A stretch of 64,000 bases of DNA. Origin: DATESN01 sp035270785 (GTDB lineage Bacteria; Bacillota; Clostridia; Lachnospirales; Lachnospiraceae). The notes beneath the pieces are model-generated. The model worked only from the letters and a program-made list of their open reading frames with translations. It ran no database searches and was not told where the DNA came from. Numbering within the stretch: position 1 is the stretch's first letter; every line of letters starts with the position of its first letter. Of the stretch, positions 7,641 through 17,040 are shown in pieces. The DNA is taken from the NCBI GenBank assembly GCA_035270785.1, contig DATESN010000025.1, positions 16,842-80,841 on the forward strand, read 5' to 3'. The translations under genes were made by a program, and so were the position numbers.

Positions 7641-9035
7641 ATGAAGAGAGCAATCCTAATGCGATTCATAGGCATCTTACTTTTAGCGCTAGCAATAAGT
7701 AGCGCTATTTCTTATTATTTTGTAGGAAAGAAAATGTTGGAAAATAATATTACAAATATGATTGATACGATTCAGGTAGTGGATTATTCATTGAATAATG
7801 CGGATGATTTGCAGGGGGAACTAAGAAGATTACATAAGAATACATTAGCTGATAATGCAAGGATTACGATTATTGGTATAGATGGAACTGTACTAGCGGA
7901 TACAACAAAAGACATCAGTACTTTTGAAAATCATAATTCCAGAAAAGAAGTTTTGATTGCACGAAGAGATGGAAGTGGATACTCAACAAGATATTCCGAT
8001 ACGCTAAAGGAGAATATGTTGTATGTTGCTTTCATGTCAAAAAGTTCAGATTATGTAATTCGAATGGCAGTGCCTTATACTGGAATATTTGATTATATGA
8101 AGATACTTTTCCCTATGCTATTGCTAGGTGTTTCTATTGCAGGGTTGATCGCAATTGTAATAGCGGTGAGATTTGCTGGAACCATAACGCAGCCGTTAAA
8201 TGAAATTTCCATGGAACTTATAAAGGTCAATGGAAATAACTTGGATGTTAATTTCAAACAATATCAATATGAAGAATTAAATATAATATCAGATTCCACA
8301 ACAAAATTATATCAAGAAGTTCGAGAACATTTAGAAAAAATTGAATTCGAAAAGAAAGTACGGCAAGAGTTTTTTTCAAATGCATCCCATGAATTAAAAA
8401 CACCGATTACTTCCATAAAGGGGTATGCAGAATTATTGGATCAAGGGTTTGTAAAAGATGAAGCTACAAGAAGAGATTTTATTGAACGTATATTAAAAGA
8501 AACAGACAATATGACAAATCTCATCAATGATATTTTGATGATTTCAAGACTTGAAACAAAGGAAGCACATGTGACATTATCGATGGTTTGTATCAATCCA
8601 CTAGTAGATGAAATATTTGAATCACTAGAACCAATCGCAGCAGAATATCAAATTTCTTTGGAAAAAGAATGTGAGTCAATTACAATTGAAATGGGTGCAA
8701 AACAACTACGAGAATTATTAATGAATTTAATTTATAATGGAATTATGTATAATCATCCGGGGGGTAAAGTGGAAGTTTGTATCTTTCAGGAAAAAGAGAA
8801 TTTGGTTATAAAGGTGTCAGATGATGGAATGGGTATTTCACCAGAGGTACAAGAGCGAGTGTTCCAAAGATTTTACCGAGTAGACAAAGGACGTAGTAAG
8901 AAAATGGGAGGTACAGGACTAGGTTTATCTATTGTGAAACACATTGTTGAATTTTACAATGGTTCTATTACGTTAGATAGTCAAATAGGAAAAGGGAGTA
9001 CATTTTTAGTATGTATTCCCTTGAAGAGAGGATGA
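7641..9035 (+). CDS. phoR: Sensor histidine kinase, PhoR-like
   Basis: Membrane sensor kinase of 464 aa, partner of the regulator 3 nt upstream. TM1 is about residues 8-28, an extracytoplasmic sensor region follows to about 150, and TM2 is about 152-175. HAMP precedes the HisKA H-box with phospho-acceptor H250 in S-H-E-L-K-T-P. The ATPase domain has N-box N-L-I-Y-N-G, D-D-G-M-G-I and G-G-T-G-L-G-L-S. It runs convergently to the ABC exporter with 17 nt between stops and no clear terminator. Confidence 0.88.
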   Translation: MKRAILMRFIGILLLALAISSAISYYFVGKKMLENNITNMIDTIQVVDYSLNNADDLQGELRRLHKNTLADNARITIIGIDGTVLADTTKDISTFENHNSRKEVLIARRDGSGYSTRYSDTLKENMLYVAFMSKSSDYVIRMAVPYTGIFDYMKILFPMLLLGVSIAGLIAIVIAVRFAGTITQPLNEISMELIKVNGNNLDVNFKQYQYEELNIISDSTTKLYQEVREHLEKIEFEKKVRQEFFSNASHELKTPITSIKGYAELLDQGFVKDEATRRDFIERILKETDNMTNLINDILMISRLETKEAHVTLSMVCINPLVDEIFESLEPIAAEYQISLEKECESITIEMGAKQLRELLMNLIYNGIMYNHPGGKVEVCIFQEKENLVIKVSDDGMGISPEVQERVFQRFYRVDKGRSKKMGGTGLGLSIVKHIVEFYNGSITLDSQIGKGSTFLVCIPLKRG

Positions 9036-9052
9036 AAAAAAAGAGATGTATG

Positions 9053-10840
9053 TTATTTATTTAAGAAATCATATTGTGAATGATATAGCTTACTATATTC
9101 GCCACCTAAAGAGACGAGTTCATGATGGCTTCCCCGTTCTATGATATCTCCTTTATCAACATACATAATACAAGTAGCATTTTTAATGGTTGATAACCGA
9201 TGAGCTATAATAAAGGACGTTCTTCCTTCTAACAATTTATTTAAACCAAGTTGTAGTATTATTTCCGTTTCCGTATCAATACTGGAAGTTGCCTCATCTA
9301 AAATAAGTATTTTAGGATCGGCAAGGAGTGCTCTTGCAAAAGAAATTAATTGTCGTTGTCCTGCTGATAAACGGCTCCCTCGTTCATTTACTTGAGTTTC
9401 ATATCCATCATCCATTTCCATTATAAAATCATGGGCGCAAACAGTTTTGGCAGCGCGTATGACGTCTTCATCAGAAGCTACTTTATTACCATATCGTATA
9501 TTATCCATAATTGTTCCGGAAAAGATAAAGCTATCTTGCATCATTACACCCATTTGAGATCGTAGGGAATGGATAGTTTTGGTGGAGATATCCATATCAT
9601 CAATTAGAATCTTCCCTGAGTCAACATTATAAAAACGACTTATTAAGTTTACAATGGTTGTTTTTCCAGCACCTGTTGGACCTACAAAGGCGAAGGAATC
9701 GCCTTTATTAGCGATGAAATTAACATTTTTAAGGATGGGATGTCCTTCTTCATAGCTAAAGGTTACGTCGCGAAATTCAACTTTACCACTTATTGAAGGA
9801 AGGTCTGTTGCATTTAAACTATCTTTCACTAAAACAGGCTCGTCAATTGTTTCAAAAATTCTTTCTAAATAGGAGATAGCAGTTAATAATGAGTTATAGA
9901 AAGAAGCAAGTGTGTTAATGGGTTGCCAGAAACGATATACATAAGAAGTGAAAGCCACAAGGATACCTGCAGTTATAAAAGAGCTTCCTCCCATCATCCA
10001 GTTGATTCCAAGCATGTAAATAAAGGAAACCGTAATTGTTGAAATTAAATCAATGGAAGGCCCCATAACAAAGTTGTATTTTACAGCTTTCATCCAAGCA
10101 CTTCGATAACTTTCACTTAAGTTATTAAAGATGCCACTGTTTTCTTCCTCTCTAACAAAAGATTGTGTGACACGAATTCCATTGATGCTTTCTGCAATAT
10201 AGGCATTTAAATTAGACTGTTTATTACTTTGTATTTGCCAAGCACTTCGTTGTTTCTTTTTAATAAATACAACAACAGAAATTAGGATTGGAAGACCACA
10301 AAGAGTAATCAAAGTTAAGCGAACATTAAGAAATAGCATAAAAAACAAAATAAAGAATAAATTACTCAAATCAGTAATAGTGTTAATAATACCATTTGAT
10401 AACAAGTCACTTAAATTATTCACATAATTAACAACACGAACTTGAATCTTGCCATGCGGTCTATCATCGTAATAAGAAAAAGGAAGTTTTTGAAGATGTT
10501 TAAATAAATCAGAGCGTAAGTCGTGAATAATGCTTTGACCAATATTTGTAGTAATACGTATTTTAATTCTTAGGCTAATGACTGCATAAATTGTAACAAG
10601 AGCTGTTAATCCGCTATAAATTAAGATTCCCCTCATATCTTTTTCTGGAATGCAAATATCCATTATCTTTTGGAAGAAGATGGGGATTAGCATGGCAAGA
10701 AAAGAAGAAGATAACATAAGTAGTAAAGCCATTAATAATTGTTTTTTATAAGGAGACATATATCGACCCAAGCGTTTTAATTGATTGATATCAAAACTAT
10801 CTTCCAAAGATTCATCTACATCATATTTGTTGCGTGCCAC
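9053..10840 (-). CDS. ABC exporter half-transporter, consensus ATPase site
   Basis: Fused permease-ATPase of 595 aa: six membrane spans in residues about 35-320, then a nucleotide-binding domain. Walker A is G-P-T-G-A-G-K-T-T, signature L-S-A-G-Q, Walker B I-L-I-L-D-E with the catalytic Glu, and the H-loop I-I-A-H-R-L-S. It starts with GTG at 10840 behind a GGGGGG ribosome site. It lies 12 nt downstream of the second half-transporter and almost certainly forms a heterodimer with it. Substrate unknown; multidrug, lipid or peptide export are all possible. Confidence 0.9.
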   Translation of the reverse strand: MARNKYDVDESLEDSFDINQLKRLGRYMSPYKKQLLMALLLMLSSSFLAMLIPIFFQKIMDICIPEKDMRGILIYSGLTALVTIYAVISLRIKIRITTNIGQSIIHDLRSDLFKHLQKLPFSYYDDRPHGKIQVRVVNYVNNLSDLLSNGIINTITDLSNLFFILFFMLFLNVRLTLITLCGLPILISVVVFIKKKQRSAWQIQSNKQSNLNAYIAESINGIRVTQSFVREEENSGIFNNLSESYRSAWMKAVKYNFVMGPSIDLISTITVSFIYMLGINWMMGGSSFITAGILVAFTSYVYRFWQPINTLASFYNSLLTAISYLERIFETIDEPVLVKDSLNATDLPSISGKVEFRDVTFSYEEGHPILKNVNFIANKGDSFAFVGPTGAGKTTIVNLISRFYNVDSGKILIDDMDISTKTIHSLRSQMGVMMQDSFIFSGTIMDNIRYGNKVASDEDVIRAAKTVCAHDFIMEMDDGYETQVNERGSRLSAGQRQLISFARALLADPKILILDEATSSIDTETEIILQLGLNKLLEGRTSFIIAHRLSTIKNATCIMYVDKGDIIERGSHHELVSLGGEYSKLYHSQYDFLNK

Positions 10841-10852
10841 GTTGTTTCCCCC

Positions 10853-12589
10853 CTATCGAGCTTTTGCATCAAAATCACCATATTGGTGATGAAATGCAGT
10901 TGCATAGTATCCATTTTTTAAAAGTAAATCTTTATGAGTGCCTTGTTCAATGATTCGTCCATTATCCATAACTAGGATTAAATCAGCATCAATAATAGAT
11001 GAAATACGGTAAGCAATCACAAAGATAGTGCAGGTCTTATCTAATTTCTCTAATTGTTTTTGGATATAGCTTTCCGTTTCCATATCAACGGCAGAGGTTG
11101 TATCATCCAATATTAATATGGAAGGATCTTTCAATAATGCTCTGGCAAGAGAGATACGTTGTTTTTGCCCTCCAGATAATCCAACACCACGCTCGCCAAC
11201 AATGGTATCATATCCATCTGGCATATTTTGAATAAATAAATTAGCATCTGCCATTTTAGCCGCTTTTTTCACATCTTCAAAAGGACAATTAGGCTTTCCA
11301 TATGCGATGTTCCCTTCAATCGTATCTGAAAAAAGAAACACATCTTGCATTGCCATTCCGATATTATCTCGTAAGTCATAAAGATCCAAATCTTTTATAT
11401 TGATTCCATCTACAAGTACTTCTCCAGAGGTTGTATCATAGAATCGGCAAAGTAAATTCATAATAGTAGATTTTCCGGCTCCGGTAGAACCAATAATACC
11501 AACGGTTTGTCCTTTTTTTACAGTAAAGCTTATGTGATTTACAATGTCCTCATCATATGCTCGATAGGAAACATCTTTAAATTCCACATTTCCATCCATC
11601 TGCTTTCTAACAATAGGTGAAATAGGTGCTTTTACATTAGGTTCTTCACTAAAAGTTGCATATATTTTTTCCACGGAAGTAATAAAACGTTGGATATCGT
11701 TAATCCACCAACCACAAAAACGAAGTGGGACGGTGAGCATCCAAAGATAACCGCTGACGGTAACTAGATTGCCTAAGGTCATTTCTCCTTGAATTACTAA
11801 GTAGCTTCCATAAATCATTAATACAATAGTAAGTGCATTGGATAATAGCTCAAAGGTTGGAACGAATTTCACCCATATTTTAGCAGCACCTAACTCAGCT
11901 TCTTTAAAGGCATCATTTTCCTTATTGAATTTTTCGATTTCGTAATCTTCTTTTGCAAAAGCGCGGACCACACGGTTTCCACTTATATTTTCCTGTACAC
12001 AAGTATTGAGCACAGAAAATTGCTGTCTTGTTTTTGTAAAAGCAGGTTTTACAGCTTTTGATTGCTTATATGTATTTAATGCTGTAAAGGGTAATACTAG
12101 TAGCATACACAAAGCCAATTTTACATTAACCGTAAATATCATGAATAAGGCAAAAATAAATAATAGTAAGTTCTCATAGATTGCATAAATGGTAAAAGCC
12201 ACAAAGTGGCGAATGGCATCCATATCACCAGTTTGTCGGGACATTAAATCACCAGTTCTTTTTTTGTTATAAAAAGCAAAGTCTTGAAATAAAAGTTTGC
12301 GATATACTTTGTCTCGCATTTCATATAGTAGACCTTGGGAGCAACTTTCAAATAAAAGTTGGTAGCTATAACGAAGAATACCTCTTACAGTAGCTACTAA
12401 GACTAAACAGGTAATTAGAACAGTAAGTAGTTTTGTATTTTTGTTTTGAATTACTTCATCCACAATAGAACCTGATATGATCGGGTTAATGATAGCTAGT
12501 AATGAAATCAGTGTGGTTAAAAAAAGTCCAAGAATCATTTTTCCCTGATATTTTTTTAAAAATGATAGGAACCATTTCATTGGTGTCAT
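10853..12589 (-). CDS. ABC exporter half-transporter, degenerate ATPase site
   Basis: Six-span permease fused to an ATPase, 578 aa. Walker A (G-S-T-G-A-G-K-S-T) and signature (L-S-G-G-Q) are normal, but Walker B ends L-D-D, so Asp replaces the catalytic Glu. The H-loop reads I-A-Y-R, so Tyr replaces His (TAC codon). This matches the degenerate-site partner in heterodimeric exporters such as TM287/288 and BmrCD. The ATG at 12589 is preferred to one at 12649 because AAAGGA lies 9 nt upstream; the earlier ATG has no ribosome site. It is first gene of the pair and divergent from an AraC regulator. Confidence 0.9.
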   Translation of the reverse strand: MTPMKWFLSFLKKYQGKMILGLFLTTLISLLAIINPIISGSIVDEVIQNKNTKLLTVLITCLVLVATVRGILRYSYQLLFESCSQGLLYEMRDKVYRKLLFQDFAFYNKKRTGDLMSRQTGDMDAIRHFVAFTIYAIYENLLLFIFALFMIFTVNVKLALCMLLVLPFTALNTYKQSKAVKPAFTKTRQQFSVLNTCVQENISGNRVVRAFAKEDYEIEKFNKENDAFKEAELGAAKIWVKFVPTFELLSNALTIVLMIYGSYLVIQGEMTLGNLVTVSGYLWMLTVPLRFCGWWINDIQRFITSVEKIYATFSEEPNVKAPISPIVRKQMDGNVEFKDVSYRAYDEDIVNHISFTVKKGQTVGIIGSTGAGKSTIMNLLCRFYDTTSGEVLVDGINIKDLDLYDLRDNIGMAMQDVFLFSDTIEGNIAYGKPNCPFEDVKKAAKMADANLFIQNMPDGYDTIVGERGVGLSGGQKQRISLARALLKDPSILILDDTTSAVDMETESYIQKQLEKLDKTCTIFVIAYRISSIIDADLILVMDNGRIIEQGTHKDLLLKNGYYATAFHHQYGDFDAKAR

Positions 12590-12724
12590 AAAGAATATTC
12601 CTTTCCCGTGATTATTTGCGTTTATTTTACCAAAGAACCACTTATACATTGCAATTATATCTTGTTATGATTAAAATGAAATGTAGTATCTTGCAAGTTT
12701 CATGTATCATTTTGTATAGATTTG

Positions 12725-12753
12725 TTTACATTTTAACAAATATCTATTAAAAT
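12725..12753 (+). promoter_or_regulatory. Promoter of AraC-family gene
   Basis: TTTACA (12725-12730), 17 nt, TAAAAT (12748-12753), in the 191-nt gap shared with the divergent ABC exporter operon. Self- or cross-regulation by AraC is plausible but not shown. Confidence 0.65.
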
Positions 12754-12780
12754 AGATAGATATGTAAAGGAGTTTATTAA

Positions 12781-13638
12781 ATGTCTAAAGAACAATATGA
12801 TATAACAAGAGAAGATTTGAATCCTACTTTTCTATTTATATGTAAGGGCGCTAGGATTGAAGATGAAAAGAATTATCATTGCCATGATTTTATAGAAATG
12901 GATATCATACTTTCTGGGAAAGGAAAGTATTATATTGAGAATAAAATGTATGAAGTAGAAGAAGGGGATGTTCTCATTTTTAATCCAGGGACTCATCATC
13001 AAGCAATTGTATTAGATAAGAACAAACCTATTGTAGAGTTTTTTGTGGGGTTTACAGAAATTAATTTTAAGGATATGCAAGTAAATCACTTAAATTTCAA
13101 AAATGGGACTCCGATTTTACATACTAAATCAGAATTGCGTTATAAGCTATTTAAACTTTGTACCTCGATGCTTGCGGAAAATGAAGTCCTTAGACTCGGC
13201 AGGTATTTTATGATGAAAACCTATTTGGTACAAATGTTACTTCTTATTATAAGGGAGCAATCGGAACCTCTAGAAAGAAGAAAAGGATATGCATTTGAGT
13301 CTTTTGGTAAAAAATATGTAGTTGAACAAATTATCAACTATTTTGAAGAACATTTTGAAGAAAAGATATCATTGGATCAAATTGCAGAAAATATGTACCT
13401 AAGTCCCTTCTATATTTCCAAAATATTCAAGAGTGAAACTGGTGACACACCAATTCGACACTTGATTGATATTCGACTGGATAAGGCAAAAGAAATGTTG
13501 GAACTTGGAAAAGTCGACAATATTCAAACAGCAGCTGATAGCGTTGGATATGAGGACGCTTATCATTTTAGTAAGTTATTTAAAAAAAGATTTGGAGTTA
13601 CCCCATCTCAAGTAAAAAATAAAAATAAAAAATTGTAG
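12781..13638 (+). CDS. AraC-family transcriptional regulator with cupin sensor
   Basis: Regulator of 285 aa. The N-terminal cupin (H-C-H-D-F-I-E-M-D-I-I, then G-D-V-L-I-F-N-P-G-T-H-H) is the usual ligand-binding arm. The C-terminal 100 residues hold two helix-turn-helix units: L-D-Q-I-A-E-N-M-Y-L-S-P-F-Y-I-S-K-I-F, and then I-Q-T-A-A-D-S-V-G-Y with F-S-K-L-F-K-K-R-F-G-V-T-P-S-Q. It is transcribed away from the ABC exporter, the likeliest target. AAAGGAG precedes the ATG. Confidence 0.92.
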   Translation: MSKEQYDITREDLNPTFLFICKGARIEDEKNYHCHDFIEMDIILSGKGKYYIENKMYEVEEGDVLIFNPGTHHQAIVLDKNKPIVEFFVGFTEINFKDMQVNHLNFKNGTPILHTKSELRYKLFKLCTSMLAENEVLRLGRYFMMKTYLVQMLLLIIREQSEPLERRKGYAFESFGKKYVVEQIINYFEEHFEEKISLDQIAENMYLSPFYISKIFKSETGDTPIRHLIDIRLDKAKEMLELGKVDNIQTAADSVGYEDAYHFSKLFKKRFGVTPSQVKNKNKKL

Positions 13639-13646
13639 AGCAGGAA

Positions 13647-14429
13647 ATGAAAATGAATGAAGAAGTAGTAGTAATGGAACCTAAGAAATACCAATTTCTT
13701 AGTGGTGGGGCACTTAAAATAATTGCGATTATTATTATGCTAATCGACCATATAGGCGCGTCTGTTATAGCTCGTTTATTAAATGGAGGGTATTTTTCGG
13801 ACTTAGATTATACTCGCTTTAAAAATTATTATGAGATATTAAGGACGATTGGTAGAATCGCATTTCCTATTTTTTGTTTTTTATTGGTGGAGGGTTTTTT
13901 GCATACAAGAAGCCCTAAAAAATATATAGTAAGACTTGGTGTATTTGGGCTGATTTCCGAATGGCCTTTTGATATGGCTTTTTTTCAACAATGGACCTAC
14001 AAGCATCAAAATGTATTTTTCACACTATTTATTGGATTAATCTGCATATGGGGAATGGATTCACTTTCAAAAAATAAATTTTTTTCAGATAAAAAAATTA
14101 GATTTAAAGATTTTCTTTTAGTTATGATACAGGTAATCATAGCATTTGCAGGCATGGCTTGTGCACTTTATTTAAATACAGATTATAATATGTATGGGGT
14201 TTTGGTAATTATCGTTTTATATATCTTTAGAAAAGAACGTGGGTTTTCTGCATTGGCAGGCTATTTTGTAATGTTTAAAATTGATACAATGTGTTTTCCG
14301 GGATTTTTATTGACACAGTTTTATAATGGAAAACGAGGAATTAAATTAAAGTATTTATTCTATCTATTTTATCCTGCTCATTTATTAATCTTGTGGTATA
14401 TTGGAACTGTTTTGTTAGCAAGTAAGTAA
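13647..14429 (+). CDS. TraX-family integral membrane protein
   Basis: Polytopic membrane protein of 260 aa with about seven to eight spans. Its N-terminus A-L-K-I-I-A-I-I-I-M-L-I-D-H-I-G matches the TraX family as I know it, named after the F-pilin acetylase but widespread in Firmicutes chromosomes without conjugation genes. It also keeps R-I-A-F-P-I-F-C-F. It follows the AraC gene by 8 nt and probably shares its transcript. It may be an acyltransferase acting at the membrane, but the substrate is unknown. An alternative ATG at 13653 is possible. Confidence 0.8.
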   Translation: MKMNEEVVVMEPKKYQFLSGGALKIIAIIIMLIDHIGASVIARLLNGGYFSDLDYTRFKNYYEILRTIGRIAFPIFCFLLVEGFLHTRSPKKYIVRLGVFGLISEWPFDMAFFQQWTYKHQNVFFTLFIGLICIWGMDSLSKNKFFSDKKIRFKDFLLVMIQVIIAFAGMACALYLNTDYNMYGVLVIIVLYIFRKERGFSALAGYFVMFKIDTMCFPGFLLTQFYNGKRGIKLKYLFYLFYPAHLLILWYIGTVLLASK

Positions 14430-14492
14430 AATTAGAATAAGATAAGTATTCCTGACCTAATTTGTAATCCGTCGCGCTGGGCACTAGAATGC

Positions 14493-14521
14493 TTGAATTT
14501 TGCATATAACTTGATTATAAT
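14493..14521 (+). promoter_or_regulatory. Promoter of the SDR-like gene
   Basis: TTGAAT (14493-14498), 17 nt, TATAAT (14516-14521). Confidence 0.7.
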
Positions 14522-14574
14522 GAATTTACTTAAATAACTAAAAGATATAACTAACGAAAGAGGTAAGGTGAGAT

Positions 14575-15291
14575 ATGCTTATGGAAAAATTATGCGTAGT
14601 GCTAGGTGGTATGAATGATACCTGCATATCAATTGCAAAAACCTTTGCAATTGATAAATGTAATATTGCATTTATGGATTCTAATAAACAAGTGGGCAAA
14701 GAGATTAAAAATGAAATTGAACATCAATATGATGTAAAGTGTTTTTTCTTTCATGGTGATCCTGAATCACAAGAAGATTTGGAGTTTTTTGTAGGAGGTA
14801 TTATAGGGCAATTTGGAATGGTGGATTTTTTTATTAATAATGCAATTATTTATGCTAGTAACAATTCGGAAAACTGCTGCTTTGAAAAAATGAAAAAAGT
14901 GTTTCATTTGGGTGTCACAGTTCCTTTTTTATTTACACAACTGTGTAAAGATAATTTTAGAGAGGATGCGTCCATAGTAAACATAATAACAAGTACTGAT
15001 CATGATAATGAACGTCTTTTAGCCGATGATTTTCCCTTACGTGGGACAATGGAATCTTTCATGAGTGCAATTACAATATTGCTAGAAGGAAAAATAAGAA
15101 TAAATTGTGTAACTAACGGGTATGATGAAAATAGAATGTGTCAAGAGGAGAAGCAGGATATTGATCATACAATTTTATTCTTATGTAAAAAAAGAAGTGA
15201 TTTTATAAATTGTCAAATTATCAATATTGATGGTGCACTTATTCAAACGTATATCGAATACAATCAAGGTGGATGGGACATAAAAAAATAG
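14575..15291 (+). CDS. Degenerate short-chain dehydrogenase/reductase-like protein
   Basis: Rossmann-type protein of 238 aa with SDR layout: a beta-strand-glycine start (L-C-V-V-L-G-G), an acidic end of the second strand (A-F-M-D-S), I-N-N-A at the fourth strand (canonical N-N-A-G) and I-N-I-D-G-A near the end (usually V-D-G-G). The cofactor loop lacks the T-G-x3-G-x-G spacing. At the expected Y-x3-K active site the sequence reads F-P-L-R-G-T-M-E-S, without Tyr or Lys. It therefore looks like a non-catalytic or divergent SDR. It has its own promoter and a strong terminator. An alternative ATG lies at 14581. Confidence 0.65.
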   Translation: MLMEKLCVVLGGMNDTCISIAKTFAIDKCNIAFMDSNKQVGKEIKNEIEHQYDVKCFFFHGDPESQEDLEFFVGGIIGQFGMVDFFINNAIIYASNNSENCCFEKMKKVFHLGVTVPFLFTQLCKDNFREDASIVNIITSTDHDNERLLADDFPLRGTMESFMSAITILLEGKIRINCVTNGYDENRMCQEEKQDIDHTILFLCKKRSDFINCQIINIDGALIQTYIEYNQGGWDIKK

Positions 15292-15303
15292 AATAAAAGT
15301 TTG

Positions 15304-15344
15304 CCTGCATTGAGAATAAATGATATAATCAATGCAGGTTTTTT
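15304..15344 (+). terminator. Terminator after SDR-like gene
   Basis: CCTGCATTGA (15304-15313) pairs with TCAATGCAGG (15329-15338), followed by TTTTTT. Confidence 0.85.
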
Positions 15345-15376
15345 ATTGTTTTTAAAAATGTAATTGGAGGATTAAC

Positions 15377-16975
15377 ATGAAACTTACGTTTATTAGGGCA
15401 ACCCATGAAGTTACAGGAAGCTGTCATTACTTAAATGCGTGCGGTAAAAATATTTTAGTAGATTGCGGCATGGAACAGGGAATTAATTATTTTGAAAATT
15501 GCGATATTCCAGTTGATGAAGCACTTATTGATTATGTATTTCTAACACATGCTCATGTGGATCATTCGGGAATGTTACCTTATTTATATGCTAGGGGATT
15601 TCGTGGTAAGATTTTCACCACGGATGCAACTGCAGACCTATGTAGTATTATGTTACGTGATTGTGCTCATATTCAGATGCAAGAAGCGGACTGGAAAAAT
15701 AGAAAGGCAAAACGAACACCAGGGGCACCCCTTATTGAACCTATTTATAAGATGGAAGATGCAGATGGTGCCATAAAAAGAATTGTGCCTTGTCATTACG
15801 GGGAAAATATAAACATATGTGAAGGTGTGAAAATACGTTTCACCGATATTGGACATTTACTTGGTTCTGCTAGTATTGAAGTTTGGCTTACGGAAGATAA
15901 CCACACAAAAAAGATTGTTTTCTCAGGTGATATTGGAAATTATGATCAACCTATTATAAAGGATCCCATTAAAACAGAACAAGCGGATTATGTAGTTATG
16001 GAATCCACCTATGGGGATCGGATTCATTCTAGCGAAAAACCAGATTATATAGGAGAGATAACAAAGGTTTTAAAAGAAACTTTTGACAAAGGGGGTAATG
16101 TAATTATTCCTTCTTTTGCAGTAGGTCGTGCTCAAGAGATGCTTTATTTTTTAAGACAGATACGAGGAGAAAAATTAGTAAAGGGACACCCTGATTTTTT
16201 AGTATACTTGGATAGTCCATTGGCGGTAGAGGCTACTGGTATTTTTCAAAAGAATGTATATAATTGTTTTGACGATGAAACAATGGAACTTGTTAACAAA
16301 GGGATAAATCCAATTTCTTTTCCAGGACTTCGTTTATCAATCACAAGTGACGAATCAAAAGCAATCAACTTTGAGGATACACCTAAAGTAATTATTTCGG
16401 CATCTGGAATGTGTGAAGCGGGCAGAATACGCCATCATCTTAAACACAATTTATGGCGGCCAGAGTGTACCATACTTTTTGCTGGATATCAGGCGATAGG
16501 TACTATGGGTAGGACCATTTTAGAAGGAGCTAAAGAAGTTAAGCTTTTTGGTGAAGTAATTGAAGTAAGGGCAAATATTCAAAAATTGGTTAATATAAGT
16601 GGCCATGCAGATAAAAACGGATTACTTGATTGGGTAAGTGGTTTTAAAGAGAAACCAGAACGAATATTTGTTGTTCATGGAGAAGACAGTGTATGTAATT
16701 CATTTGTAAACTGTTTGCATGAAGAGCATGGATATGAGGCATATGCGCCATATAGTGGAACTTCCGTAGATTTGCTTACCAATACCATTCTATACGAAGC
16801 CGAGCCAATTGTTATTAAAAAGAAGGGGAAAGTCGCATTTGATGTATTTGGAAGACTTATGGCAGCTGGACAACGTTTGCTTGCAGTTATTCATAAAAGT
16901 GAAGGAATTCCGAATAAGGAATTAGGAAGGTTTGCAGACCAAATAAACTCCCTATGTGATAAATGGGATAAATAG
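15377..16975 (+). CDS. MBL-fold beta-CASP metallo-RNA hydrolase
   Basis: Metallo-beta-lactamase fold protein of 532 aa with a beta-CASP insert, the layout of CPSF-like RNA nucleases. Motif 2 H-A-H-V-D-H-S-G binds two zinc ions; further ligands lie in D-I-G-H-L and S-G-D-I-G. Y-V-V-M-E-S-T-Y-G-D-R, S-A-S-G-M-C-E-A-G-R and the late S-G-H-A-D-K complete the beta-CASP motifs A-C. The C-terminal 60 residues are an extension. Substrate RNA is unknown; RNase J proper is longer and has a different C-terminus. GGAGG-like GGAGGA precedes the ATG. Confidence 0.9.
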   Translation: MKLTFIRATHEVTGSCHYLNACGKNILVDCGMEQGINYFENCDIPVDEALIDYVFLTHAHVDHSGMLPYLYARGFRGKIFTTDATADLCSIMLRDCAHIQMQEADWKNRKAKRTPGAPLIEPIYKMEDADGAIKRIVPCHYGENINICEGVKIRFTDIGHLLGSASIEVWLTEDNHTKKIVFSGDIGNYDQPIIKDPIKTEQADYVVMESTYGDRIHSSEKPDYIGEITKVLKETFDKGGNVIIPSFAVGRAQEMLYFLRQIRGEKLVKGHPDFLVYLDSPLAVEATGIFQKNVYNCFDDETMELVNKGINPISFPGLRLSITSDESKAINFEDTPKVIISASGMCEAGRIRHHLKHNLWRPECTILFAGYQAIGTMGRTILEGAKEVKLFGEVIEVRANIQKLVNISGHADKNGLLDWVSGFKEKPERIFVVHGEDSVCNSFVNCLHEEHGYEAYAPYSGTSVDLLTNTILYEAEPIVIKKKGKVAFDVFGRLMAAGQRLLAVIHKSEGIPNKELGRFADQINSLCDKWDK

Positions 16976-17040
16976 TTTGTGTAATAAAAATATTAGAAAT
17001 AAAAATAGTAAAAACATGAGGTGAGGAGAAATTAGTTATT

